From contig NW_006767433.1 of assembly GCF_000264995.1 (NCBI RefSeq), positions 1,003,333-1,067,332 of the forward strand: 64,000 nucleotides of DNA, given 5' to 3'. A program made the translations under genes and the position numbers. Position 1 is the stretch's first letter. Every line of letters begins with the position of its first letter. The notes under the pieces are model-generated. The model worked only from the letters and a program-made list of their open reading frames with translations, searched no databases and was not told where the DNA came from. Below are positions 11,421 to 23,029 of this stretch, piece after piece. This stretch comes from Punctularia strigosozonata HHB-11173 SS5. Taxonomy: Eukaryota > Basidiomycota > Agaricomycetes > Corticiales > Punctulariaceae.

Positions 11421-14400
11421 TTACTTCCGCGCGTTCGCCCTCTCTTTGGCCATCTTGTACAGAGCCGCCTTGTCGCCGCTCTCGTCCACCAACGATCGGA
11501 GCAAGCCTTTCTCGTTTTTAAGGAGCTCCGCAGGGCTATCGAACTCAACCTGGATTATAATGAGCCATAGGGGCCGTCAGAATGTGCATGATCCACGTAC
11601 CAGCTTCCCTGCGTCAAGAACCATCTGGAGGGGCGACGCCGTGTTAGACGAGAGTGAATGGAAGCTAAACTGGCGAGCTCACGATTTTGTCTGCATCCAT
11701 GATGGTCTGCAGACGATGCGCTACTGTGATTACAGTTACGTCATCCTTCAGCTGACTGCGCAAGGACGTTTGAATGATCGTATCCGTCTCGTAATCTGGC
11801 GAGTTCGTTAGTACACCCGCAAGTTTCTCCGTCGCGCAGTTGGCCTTACCAATCGCAGAAGTAGCTATGGGAGCCCGTCAGCATAGTCTTCCTCGATGAA
11901 AGTCATTTAACATACCTTCATCTAGAATCAGCAGTTTGCTCTCCCTGACAATGGCGCGCGCCAGGGCAATTATCTGCCGCTGACCGACCGATAAGTTGCT
12001 GCCACCGCTTGAAATGGTGCTGTCCAGCGTCAGACGGTTATCCTCGGACTCGCTTTGCAAAGAGAACAAGCCCGCGGCTCGTAATGCGTCGTTGAGAGTG
12101 GCGTCGTCGTGTTCCGAGAAGGGATCGAGATTGGCTCTGAGAGTGCCGCTCAGAAGTTCCGGCTAGCGATCACGCAGCGTCAGCGTTGCCCAACCGATCA
12201 ATTGAAACCAGGATTTGACACGTACTACTTGCGGGATAATTGTGATGTTAGATCTCAAAGCATCCAGGTTGAGCGAATCGGTCGGAATGCCGTCGTAGTA
12301 TACGGTTCCCTCAGTGAGGATGCAGCGTAGGAGGGCCAAGGTCAGAGAGCTCTGCAATAGATCATGAGCGCTCCGTATCAACAAGGCTGAGCGACCTTAC
12401 CTTTCCACTTCCAGTCCTCCCCACAACACCCACGCGTTCACCTGATTTGATATGGAAATTGATATCATGAAGGACCTGAGGTCCGTCCTGCAAGCAAGTT
12501 CAGCACGGCGCTGAGCGGCAGACAAGGAATTATTCACCGGCGAGTAACGGGCCGATAAATTCTCTACACGGAGATCTCCACTGGCTGGCCAGTATGCGGG
12601 AGGAACTCCGCCTTCCGTAGGCTTCGGTTCTTGTTCAACCATAATGTAATCCTGAACGCGCTCCAAGCTGTTGCCTGTCGTAACATATCACCTTCGATGC
12701 TGCCGATAACATCTGAAGAAGGCTTACCAGCAACCTCAAATTCGTTGAGGCACCTAACCCACCATAGGATCATGCTACTGAAGGCCACTGGAGGAAGATG
12801 GCAGTGAACAAATCAGTATGCTTTCGAACGAAGCTTTCTCTCGTCTCACCAGCCATAGTCAAGGAGAAACCCTGGAAACGCATTAGATAGGTTATGATTA
12901 GCGAGATCGGCAAAGCACACCGTGTTTGAAGCGTCACGCATCCCCTGAACGTACAGCAGATATGCCGCGAGACCTGCAGAGAACAGACCTCCCAAAACAT
13001 CGATACGAACGCAAATCCATCTGCAATATGGCGTTAAGTCCTCGTGATTATGGTCATGCAACAAAACACGCACCTGTTCAGGTTGTAGAAAGTCCGAGCA
13101 GCTCGAGTGTAGCGGTCAATACGCTGCATTGACTCTCTCTTGAAGGGAATTTGGGCACCGTAAGCCCTAATGGACGCTGTTTCGAGCATTTAGTCGACAT
13201 GATAATGAATGTTCACAGCGTACTGACTTAGACCGGCGATAGCGGCGCCGAAATGACCCAAAACTGGGGCACGCGCGTTGCTCATTTCACGCTTGACGGA
13301 TAATTGGGCCTTGATGTATATCTGACCGCACCAGGCACCAAGAGCCGCGATTGCGACACCGGGAATGATGAAAATGGGAGTGAATAGGATCACCGCGACC
13401 AACTTCGTGAACATCTGGATAGACCTTAGAATATGGAGTTGAGAACACATGATAATGCTCTGCTGATGGAGGATCTTACATCTCAAGCACGGCTGCAAGG
13501 TAATCCGAGACGGGGCCATCAACTATTGCTAATGTCAGTATTCGCATAGAGTGGACCTGCGTGTAGGATGCCTACTAGCTCTAATATCCTGCGTGCACCT
13601 TGCAATGACTCGCGAAGTCGGGGTCTTATCGAGCCATCTGCGGAGAGGAGTGAGCGTTACAATGCAACGTCGTGGCGCGGATCTTACCTGAGGGTGGTGC
13701 CCAGAATAGATTCGATCAATTTCCTATGGATGGTCCTAGAGGCCCTCAACTGGCCAAACGTGTAGCTACAGGAAGGATGGTTCATGACCAGCGTATCGTG
13801 AAACCAGCCATGAACACTCACAAGGTGAAACCAATCACGTAGCAGATGATCGCGAACACGAGAAGCCCCGAGTAGACGGCCAGATAGCTGAAATTGACAA
13901 GCTCTACGTTGTTCCCACTCATGAGGCAGACAGTACTCACTAAAGCACGTTCACGTGAGCGTTGGGAACTTCATACTGTCGAGCCCAGTAACCAAGGAAC
14001 CTGAGCAACGTTAGCTATAGTCTCATGGATGTGATGGTACTAGTTCATACCAAGTTTGAAGGACGTTTCCAAGCTCGCAGACGAAGAAGGCTAAGAGCAG
14101 GCAGACCCAGAACAAGGTTGCCCATTCCCCTCCAAGACTGGATGCATAAAGCTTGACTGCGAAAGGGTTTAGAGAGCGATCTACGCCATGTTGAATTGTA
14201 TACGCACGCGCTGGCCAGCCAACATGACCTTCCGCGATTTCCTCGGCAAGTACAAGTTTACCATCCTTCTTCTCCACGGCAACATCAAGATCTTCCTCTG
14301 GATCTACTTCGTCCTCGACTTTCTCCAAGGCCTTGGCTTCCTCGACCACTTCCGCCTTGAGGGCCTTATCCTTCGCGAGAGCGTCGGAAACGGTGCCTTG

Positions 14401-17400
14401 ACTCAAGATACGGCCGTCCGATCCCAGAGAAACAACGAAATCCGCGATTGGGGAAGCCATAGCTACGTTGTGGGTCTATGATTGCACAAGAAAGTTGAGG
14501 CTTTCGCAATGTGCTCTTGGACCCGGACTTACCACCAGCAAGACGGTGCGCCCACGGATCAGGTCGCCTTTGAAGCATTTGTCCACGATCCATTTACTCG
14601 TATGCACATCGAGAGCAGCAAGAACCTAAATCAAATATGAATATAGGGGCTCTCGCTCAAAGAAAAATACTCACATCATCTAACAGTAATATGTCGGCAG
14701 AGGAGTACACTGCTCGAGCGAGAGTGATCCTAGCCTGATGATAGGTCAGAATAACTCGATTATATGCTGTCATTCAAGTACCTTTTGGCCACCACTGACG
14801 GCCCGCCGAGCTTCGTCAGTACCAATCGCGAGCGCATATAACTCGTCATCACCTTAGTGTCAGTCCCTTCTCTCCGACTTCGGTCTGTAGAAGCAGAAGT
14901 GAGGATATAGCAAAGTCTGCGGTCGCAAGCAACGTCACCTGATCACCAGCATCGAACAAGCTCAGGTCACGCTTCAGGCCGCATTGGTAAATGACTAGAG
15001 ATTGGTGGGATGAGGACGTGTAGGAGTAACGCGCATGCATGATATGCACCTTTCTTGTAGCGCTGTTCATCATAAGGCGCTCCGAAGAGGATGTTATCCT
15101 AACAACGCGACCAATCAGTGATTCCATGACTCGGGCCGAATGGCAGCTTACTTTGATCGTCTCGTTCTGCACCCAGGACTCCTGCGCTGCGTAGGCTACA
15201 CCTCCCAAGCGGGGGAGGTTGAACCAAGACCTGGGTCCAGAGGGTATGAAATGCAGTTCACCTGATAACTAACCGTCAGAAGATGTGAATGTAGAGGATA
15301 TACTGTGCGCACCGAGCAAAGCCATGAGCAAACTTGTTTTGCCAGATCCGGTAGGACCGATGATGAGGTTGATGCCGCCGCGGTGAAAGATCAGTTCGTC
15401 TGGGATACGCAGCCGGAAGTTGCGCTTCGACGGTGTCATGCTGCCGGAGCTCTCGTCTGCCGACCAAGTAAAAGCAGCGTCATTGAACCCGATGATCGTC
15501 TCGTCGGCTGGCGTAGTGCGAGTGATGATCTCCACCGAGTTCTCCTTCTCGACGTTCGTGAAGTTATCGAGAAGCTCAGTCTGGAGTCACCTGTCAGATA
15601 CGGCGGCTACGATCGACCAGAAATCCGTACATTGCGCAAAAAGTCATCTACACGGTCCAACGAGACCTTGGCTATCGTCGTTGCGTTGTCAGCATCAATC
15701 ACGATCTCAATATTCGACGAGCAATACTTGCCTTGGATGATAAGAGGGGTGAAACCGAAAAGTTGGAACAGTTGTCCGCGGAGAACATCGAAGACTGGTG
15801 GGAGTCAGCGCAAGTCTTCTTGAAGGCTCAGAGACTCTTACGGGCCATGGAAGAGAAGACGATTGAGGCGGTAAGGTCGCGTTTCATGACCAGCGTCTTT
15901 TCGGATGTCAGACTCAATGTTAGATAGGTCGATGGCAGAGGCACCCACGAATGTCACGTAGGTAGCGATCATGTGGGCAAGCGGAATAACGTAGCTGCTC
16001 AGAGGTGAGTAAAAGTGAAATAGAAGGGAAGGCTGATGCCCACTTGACGTTGTTGTTGAGCAGGTCAAGTAGACGCCGCTTCCAAAGCCATTTCAACTCA
16101 TCCTCTCGTTTCTCCGCGATTTGACCTTCGACTTTGCGTTCCCAGCCGAACAGCTTGATCATACGAAGTACGTTCATGGCTAGATCATTATCAGTGTACA
16201 GCGCTAGATATGGGTCAGAGTCACACGTACTCTCGGTAGCCAGCTGAACACGTGCATCCGTCTTCTTCATCCTCTCGACTTGTACAGTCTGGATGCGGTT
16301 CGCGAAGTACCCGGGAATCGGGAACAGCAAGATCATGACCGCCAAACCAACAAAGGTACTGGGCACATATGTAAGAGATCATCAAGATTATGATTGCTTT
16401 ATGACGTACCTCCATCCGAGTAACTGGTAGAGCACATACAAGCATAGAACGAACTCAAGCGGAGCCCAAAGAACTAAGACAGAGGTCATGGATGGTCTGT
16501 GTCAGATCGAAATGCTAGTATTTACCCAACATCAAGAAGTCACGACCGTCCACGATGTTGTTGAGATCAGTCGTAATCAAGTTGTTGATCCGGCCAACGA
16601 GGTTGTCAGCTTTCGAGCTCCCATCCGCGTGCGTCTTGCTGTCCGTGCTCTTCGTGCTTTCCGCAATGGACGGCGTCTTGCCCTTGCCCTTCGCATTTGC
16701 GTTCTTGCTGGACGATTGCGAGGCGTTCCTGTCACCTGTACTGCTGCCCTGGAGGGTCTCGTCGCCACTTTCAGTGCCGTCGATAGATCCCTCGTTGGAC
16801 TCCGTGTCTGCCACGGACGGAGCCTTTGAAGTCGACGGAGAGTCCGACGACTCGGCGACCTCGGCCTTCATACGGGTACGAAGGGCGTGCTCGAATACCA
16901 ACTGGGTGATGATGCCTTCCGTGCGGACGAGCATGCGCGTGGCGACGAAGATATACGCTTGAGTCAGGATGGAGCCAAATACGGGACCAATGAATAGCCA
17001 GGAGATCCAAACCCAGGGTCGGACGAGGGCATCTTCACCGCGGTGTTCGATGTAGCTGAGCTCGACAACGTCAGAACGGAGCATAGGCGCGTTGCACATT
17101 ACTCACTTGAGGAGACGGTTGATGCCGATGGGGGAGGCGAAGCCGATGAAGACTCGGAAGACGATTACGACAGACAAACATATGTACTCCGCGCCTATGA
17201 ATAGGGTAAAGTCACAGACGATACACATTTCACGAGGAAAACGCACGGAAAACGCTCATGAGACCCCAGAACAGGTATCGCCGTTTGCCTCCCGAGAACG
17301 GATCGAGTTCCTGGTGCAGTTCAGGGTAAGGTAAGGGCCATTAAATACCGTCTGGTAAGCCGTACCGGGAAACTACGCTTGACAAGGTTTTGGGCTTCGT

Positions 17401-18380
17401 CGTAGTCCGCGAGCGGCGGCAGTTGCTCGTAAGCGAGATGAGGTACCCGATACGCCAGGCTGACTGTGGGATCCAGGAACGCGTACACCGCCAGCGACGC
17501 CCAAGAAGCGGTTTGTTCTGGGGCAGGTACGTCCATGGGATGCTTCAGAGGAACGCGTGTGACCACCTCGCGGATGGCATTCCTGTAAGAAAAACACGCA
17601 CCTGTGGGTCCACGGGCACGTATATGCGGGGGATGAAGAGGGGAACGAAGACGCCAGCGATGGTAACAGCAGCAATCTTGGCCCAGAGCAGCCCACCCTC
17701 GCTGATGTCCGCCGGCGTGAGGGTAAAAGTCATCAGAGGCCAGATGTCGCGGAAGGCGTAGACGGCGAACGCGGTGGCGAGGACGAATATCAGGTGGTGT
17801 GTCGCCGGAGTACTCCATTTCGGCCTCGCGGAGACAGAGATGACGGATAAGAGCGAGGTGTACGCCTGCATGAGTGCTTTATGAGAGATTGCAGGAGCAA
17901 TAGAGCAAAGCAACGCACGAAGGTCAGGCAAAGAGCTAACTGGATCCACTCCGGATCAGTGAACAGCACCTGAGACTCATCCTTGCGATGTTTGTGCTTC
18001 TTCTTGCCATTCTTCAGCGCGTCCGCCACGTTGCCCTTCACGCGACCTTGCTCGTCGAGGATAAGAGTTGCTATCGCGAGACCCCACAGCGCGAGGGAGG
18101 CGAGCAGGCGAGCAAGTTTGTATCCGAAGACGAGGGCGCCACCGTGGCGGCGTATATGCACCTTGAGCTCCGAGACCCATCCAGCCTGCGTCGCCAAAGG
18201 CAATTCATCGGTGGCAGCGGCGGGTTTCGCGGACCACAGACGAGCACGTATCTTCTTGAACGGTCGTGTCGCGAACAAGAGCTGGAGGAGGAACACGACT
18301 ATCGAGAGTCCGGCGGCGTATGCGGGTATCAGGAGCGTGTCTTTCCATATGCTGTCGCGCTGAGGTTGAGCAATGCTCAC
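11421..18380 (-). CDS. ABC transporter, ABCC (MRP/Ycf1/Ybt1-like) full-length
   Basis: A large multi-exon exporter of the ABCC family, expected in the vacuolar or plasma membrane and moving glutathione conjugates, bile-acid-like anions or drugs. Reading right to left: [20 protein letters not shown] opens a hydrophobic TMD0-like region (18380 to about 17000). TMD1 is interrupted by a long Ser/Lys-rich insert (about 16550-16850). NBD1 has Walker [20 protein letters not shown] (about 15310-15370) and signature AVSGGQ (about 14800). TMD2 spans about 14100-12600. NBD2 has Walker [11 protein letters not shown] (about 12410), signature [18 protein letters not shown] (about 11950-12000) and H-loop [11 protein letters not shown] (about 11720). 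It ends [14 protein letters not shown] at 11424. More than fifteen small introns are apparent and exon borders are approximate. It converges with ERG5 on its 3' side. The substrate cannot be told from sequence. Confidence 0.88.
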
Positions 18381-19080
18381 GCGCCAAGCGTCGGGACGTA
18401 CGATTGATCCTTCTTCTTTCTCAACAAATCTATCAACGCGACATTGGTCAAGACCGTCTGCGACTCGCTAACGAGGCTGGATACCCTCCAGTCGTACAGG
18501 AGGGACATGGAAGGGAAGGGAATGCCAAGGGGCAGAGGTGAGAAGCGAAGAGTCAACCAGGCCCGCAAGAAATTCGTTATTCGTTATAAGTCGATCAATT
18601 GGAACCCCTAAGCGAGTCCTATCAAACCGAGTTGCCCATATGGTCCGAGTCAACCAGGAGTCAACGTTCAACGGCGGCCCCGAATCCCACTCCCATCCAA
18701 AGATATCGCCAACAATTTCATGAAGCTCGGTACTCAACGTCCAAGCTTAGGCCTAGTTACGTTCGGAAGCCTCGGACACCTCAAGCTCCGAATATAATCG
18801 CCTTGATAATATTCGATATGCTAGCGGAGATATCGTGTCTATTTCTGTACGGCTAACCACGAGGATACGGGACTTCAGTATGACGCATAATCGCAGCACC
18901 CGGGATATCTATCGCGTAAATGGTGTTCATGCATGTTCGAGCTCATGGGGTGTCCGGGCTCGAAGCTCGAAGCTTGACGAGTTCTATGCGACAATATCGT
19001 GCTGCCTGTGGTCGCGCCCTCCGGCCCTCTTTAACCTCGAAGTGCTTGGTTTTGGCCATGTGCTACTGTTCCTGATATTG
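18381..19080. other. intergenic region between ABCC start and retroelement
   Basis: Promoter side of the ABCC gene, ending at the left edge of the Ngaro element. There is no convincing gene. A minus-strand open frame at 18468-18737 has no motif. Confidence 0.5.
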
Positions 19081-19212
19081 TGGGCGCACCGGAGCGGAGG
19101 CCACGTGCGGCGGTGCCAGTTCTTGGGCGGCGGAGGTCGCCTCGCTGGCCGCTTGCTTCCGCACTCGAGGACGGCGAGGGGTTCGACACCCCCCCCTCTC
19201 GTATCTTTTCGT
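19081..19212 (+). repeat. Ngaro split direct repeat, arm A1
   Basis: 132 bp, identical by eye to 24341-24472. It marks the left end of the element. Confidence 0.93.
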
Positions 19213-19242
19213 TAGAATCTTATATTATCTGGTCTCACCGCA

Positions 19243-21315
19243 ATGCCTCCGTGGAGCGAACGGGCTCCATTATTCAATAAGCGTCTGTCGTCGCTGCGTA
19301 AGGAAGAGCTACAGAGGCTGGCGGCACATCTTGGGCTTGACGAAGGGGGCACGGTAGCGGTCCTCAAGGCCCGAGTAAGACAGAAGCTTCTGAGCGACAT
19401 CAAGTTCTATATGGACCACCCGGACTTCAGGGCCTTGTTCACAAGACACGAACTCGCGGACATCATCGAGGGGGCATCAAGCTCTTCAGGCTCCCCCTTC
19501 CATGGCATCTCCCTCGAGGCGGAGGCGGCTCCGGATGGCGATCGCCCACATGAGGAAGAGGATGACGAATCGGGGCAGGAGGGCATAGGCCAAGACGCGG
19601 GGCTGGAAGGGGAAGAACCGGATGAGGATGGCGAGGCACGAACCCCACCGCCGTCAGATGACATGGGTGAGTCGTCGTTGTTGGATCATTGGTCAGGGGC
19701 ATATGCTCCCAACCACCGCTATGTCAGCGCAGAGCAGCCATATGGCTGCCGCTGCATCATCGACCGAGTCGCATATGCGGCAAGGCAGGCCATAGGGCCC
19801 CTTCCCCCCCCCCCTTCCCTTTTTGGTCTTTGGCCTTATGGCGAGAGACCGGCTGCCATATGGCCCCGTTCAGACCACACAGCCAGTCGGCAAGAGGCTG
19901 ACGCTCACGCAGGTGGCTCATCCCCCCCGACTCCGCCTACGTCCCCGACGCCGTCTGGCCAGGAGGACCCCAGCCTTCACCAGCACCGGGTGAGGCGACA
20001 ATCCAGCAGAGATTCGGAGACATGGCGAGGATTGGGAAGCCCACCACCGAAGCCTCACCACCGGAAGCGGACACGCGATCGGTCACGCTCCGGGCGGCGC
20101 CATTCCCACCGCACCTCACGCGAAAGGAAGAGAAGGCGTAGAGACTCCCCTTCTGACTCTCCGGGGCACGCTCGCAGGGACGACGAGGATGACTCGAGGG
20201 GTCGCCCGAGGAGGCGCTATGCCCGATCCTCATCGTCGTCGAGCGACTCTTCGTCCGGGTCAAGGTCGTTTTCTAGGAGCTCACAGGCGACCATGTCCGA
20301 GGACGGCAGGGCGTGGAGCTCATCACCGGCCCCTCACCGCCGCTCATCACGCAGAGATCATCCACGCAGTCGGCACACGATATCAGAGCGGCACACCCAC
20401 CGCGTACGGGAGCCGACCAAAGGCCCGCGTCGCCCCCAACTTATCAGGGGCAAACAGGCGAAGGCGGATTGTTATTCAATTCCCGACCCCATCCGGAAGA
20501 AATTCCAGGAAGGTTGGACGTCACACATTCCGCTCAATTACCTCACGGATAAGGCCGTCGCCGACTACGGTAGCGACACCTCCTCCCTCCTCTCGGATAT
20601 GTATGCAGTGGACCCGGCGAAAGGGCTTATTCAGGCCGAGAAAGTTCTTCCGTCAGCAGGAGAACTAAAGCTCTCATTCGGGGAATGGTTCCAGGCATGG
20701 AAGCGCCTACTTCAACTCATCAGGATGTATTTCCGTCGCGACTATGAGCGATGGAAGAAACATTTCGAACGCATCTGCCGCTCGGATGGGGCCACTTCGG
20801 AGAATTGGACGTTGTGGCTGGCCTACGACGCGGAGGTCCGCCGGCGGTGCCACCTCGAGGGTATAGACCCCGGGACCTTCCACAAGAACATTTGGAGGAA
20901 GGTCGAGCCGGCGCATATCAAGGCGCAGGTAATGGCGTCCTTGCAGCCCTTTCGGTCCCTCAACACGACCCGAAACACTGGCCTCAGATCGGAGCAAACA
21001 TCGAAAGTCACGACCGGGCGAGCTCAACCGTCCCAGCCTAAACCCATTGACGCGCGATGCTTCTTCTGCGGCGGGAAGGGCCATAGAGCCTCCGCATGTA
21101 AGGCCGAGACGCTCGTCAACGGCCAGCCAGTATTGCTCACCCGTGGCGAGGATCGCTCCGTCAAAGACGCCAAAGGGCGCCAATTTTGCTTTTACTTCAA
21201 TATGGCCGGGGGGTGCACGAAACGAGACACCGGGCCGTGCGCCAAGGGCGACCACCGATGCACCCTCTGTGGGGGCACAAACCACGGAGCGCAGGCTTGC
21301 ACCATCGTGTGCTGA
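19243..21315 (+). CDS. Ngaro gag-like protein with SAP motif and zinc knuckles
   Basis: A 690-residue frame, the first ORF of the retroelement. The N-terminus (about residues 12-48) reads LSSLRKEELQRLAAHLG followed by TVAVLKARVRQKL, which resembles a SAP DNA-binding helix pair. A long acidic then Arg/Ser-rich disordered region follows (about residues 90-400). The C-terminus carries zinc-binding clusters: CFFCGGKGHRASAC (CCHC knuckle), a Cys/His stretch around FYFNMAGGCTKR, and CTLCGGTNHGAQAC. The role is presumably nucleic-acid packaging. Its end overlaps the start of the reverse transcriptase frame by about 270 bp, a layout that suggests coupled expression. The SAP assignment is by eye. Confidence 0.8.
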   Translation: MPPWSERAPLFNKRLSSLRKEELQRLAAHLGLDEGGTVAVLKARVRQKLLSDIKFYMDHPDFRALFTRHELADIIEGASSSSGSPFHGISLEAEAAPDGDRPHEEEDDESGQEGIGQDAGLEGEEPDEDGEARTPPPSDDMGESSLLDHWSGAYAPNHRYVSAEQPYGCRCIIDRVAYAARQAIGPLPPPPSLFGLWPYGERPAAIWPRSDHTASRQEADAHAGGSSPPTPPTSPTPSGQEDPSLHQHRVRRQSSRDSETWRGLGSPPPKPHHRKRTRDRSRSGRRHSHRTSRERKRRRRDSPSDSPGHARRDDEDDSRGRPRRRYARSSSSSSDSSSGSRSFSRSSQATMSEDGRAWSSSPAPHRRSSRRDHPRSRHTISERHTHRVREPTKGPRRPQLIRGKQAKADCYSIPDPIRKKFQEGWTSHIPLNYLTDKAVADYGSDTSSLLSDMYAVDPAKGLIQAEKVLPSAGELKLSFGEWFQAWKRLLQLIRMYFRRDYERWKKHFERICRSDGATSENWTLWLAYDAEVRRRCHLEGIDPGTFHKNIWRKVEPAHIKAQVMASLQPFRSLNTTRNTGLRSEQTSKVTTGRAQPSQPKPIDARCFFCGGKGHRASACKAETLVNGQPVLLTRGEDRSVKDAKGRQFCFYFNMAGGCTKRDTGPCAKGDHRCTLCGGTNHGAQACTIVC

Positions 21316-22960
21316 GCTGTTCCCTATCGTCACCCCGTTCATCGCGCCCCGCTGGGACGAGGCGTTGAGCAGTTTCAGCTTACGGGACAGGTTCCCGGAA
21401 GTGACATCAAATATTAGATCCGGTTTCGACATGGGAGTCACCTCCGTCCTAATAGAATCGTACGACCCCCCGAATCACCGGTCCGCTCTTGAAAACAGTG
21501 AAGCCATTGATGCTTATGTGGAGAAAGAGAGGCGAGCGGGACGATACTCCGGCCCATTCTCGAGAACCCAACTTGAGTCGCGCATTGGGTTCTTCCGCAC
21601 GTCGCCCCTTGGAGCAGTCCCAAAGGCGGGTACTCACGAAATGCGCATGATTCAGGATTTCTCGTACCCGCGCAACGACCTTTCACGTTCGTCGGTCAAC
21701 AGCGAGATCGACACGGACTTGTTTCAGTGCGAGTGGGGCTCGTTTGCAGAGATGGCACTCCTTGTTATGGAAGCACCGCCAGGCGCCCAGGTCGCCACGC
21801 TGGACGTCGACTCAGCTTTCAGATGCATCCCAATTCGCCCGAATCAACAACGCCACTTCGTAGTCCGATGGCGGGATCAGTACTGGATAGACCATAATGC
21901 GCCATTTGGCCCGGCGAGCTCTCCGGGCGTCTGGGGCCGAGTCGCGGATTGTATGGCGGCTATCTACATAGCCTGGGGGGTAGATGCGCTAAAGAAGTGG
22001 GTAGATGATTTTGCATTCTTTCGGTACCCGACAGGAACAGACGCAGGAGGGACGACGGAGTTCCGATATGGTCTGGCCGACATAATGAGGGTGGCAGAGA
22101 ATCTCGGATGGCCATGGAAACAGTCCAAGACACACGACTTCGCCTCAATATTCAAATACCTCGGCTTCGTTTGGGACCTGGTCGCGAAACGGGTTTCGAT
22201 TCCAGATGAGAAGAAATCCAGGTATCTGGCAAAGCTCGAACCTTGGGTCCGGGGCGGCTCCTTCACGAGGAAGGAGGCCGAAAGGATTCTGGGGACGCTG
22301 GTCCATTGCAGCATGGCGGTACCCGATGGTCGGTCCCGCCTCGTTCATCTCTCGAAGTTCGCGAGCTCGTTCCACCACGCGTCGTCTCCGTTCACCAAGA
22401 GGAAGCCGAACGCCCACGTTCTGCAGGATCTGGAATTTTGGAGGAACCAGCTGCGACAGGCAGACTGCGGCAGTATCCTTGTGATACCGACGACCACCTC
22501 GGCGTGCGACCTATGGGTAGATGCCTCAACGTCATTCGGTGTCGGGGTGGTCATCGACGGCAGGTGGGACGCGTGGGTGTTTGAAACCGGCTGGAAGACC
22601 GACGGGCGCGACATCGGATGGGGTGAGATGGTCGCGGTGGAGTTCGGCTTGAGGCTAGCCATCGCAAACGGTGTCGCGGACACCCGTCTGATCATGAAGT
22701 CCGACAATCAGGGGGTCATCGGCGCCCTTGAGGCTGGGAAGTCAAGGAACACGGAGCAAAACCGAGTCCTCCAGAGGGTTGTTGCGCTTATGCGCGCATC
22801 CAATATATGGCTGGTCTCGCAGTATGTTCCTTCAATCCAGAATAAAGCGGACGAGCCATCGAGGGGCATCGCTCCGAAAAACATGTCGCGTTCAGACCAT
22901 ACGGTCAAAATACCGTTTTGCATTTCAAATCTCATCTCTAGAGCAACTTCGTGTAATTAG
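21047..22960 (+). CDS. Ngaro reverse transcriptase-RNase H
   Basis: The second ORF of the retroelement. The reverse transcriptase core contains VATLDVDSAFRCIPI (catalytic Asp), FGPASSPGVWGRV and the catalytic box KKWVDDFAFF (about 21990-22020). RNase H follows with CDLWVDASTSFGVGVVIDG (first Asp), GEMVAVEFGLRLAI (Glu) and LIMKSDNQGVIGALE (Asp), near 22500-22740. The first part of the frame overlaps the gag ORF in a different phase, so the true protein start is probably well inside this frame. Confidence 0.88.
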   Translation: MTRDASSAAGRAIEPPHVRPRRSSTASQYCSPVARIAPSKTPKGANFAFTSIWPGGARNETPGRAPRATTDAPSVGAQTTERRLAPSCAELFPIVTPFIAPRWDEALSSFSLRDRFPEVTSNIRSGFDMGVTSVLIESYDPPNHRSALENSEAIDAYVEKERRAGRYSGPFSRTQLESRIGFFRTSPLGAVPKAGTHEMRMIQDFSYPRNDLSRSSVNSEIDTDLFQCEWGSFAEMALLVMEAPPGAQVATLDVDSAFRCIPIRPNQQRHFVVRWRDQYWIDHNAPFGPASSPGVWGRVADCMAAIYIAWGVDALKKWVDDFAFFRYPTGTDAGGTTEFRYGLADIMRVAENLGWPWKQSKTHDFASIFKYLGFVWDLVAKRVSIPDEKKSRYLAKLEPWVRGGSFTRKEAERILGTLVHCSMAVPDGRSRLVHLSKFASSFHHASSPFTKRKPNAHVLQDLEFWRNQLRQADCGSILVIPTTTSACDLWVDASTSFGVGVVIDGRWDAWVFETGWKTDGRDIGWGEMVAVEFGLRLAIANGVADTRLIMKSDNQGVIGALEAGKSRNTEQNRVLQRVVALMRASNIWLVSQYVPSIQNKADEPSRGIAPKNMSRSDHTVKIPFCISNLISRATSCN

Positions 22961-23029
22961 CTTACGACTATGAGATGGAGTCAAGGGGGGAACTTGGGGC
23001 GGTGACGCGCGGCAGCCAAAACATCTCTC

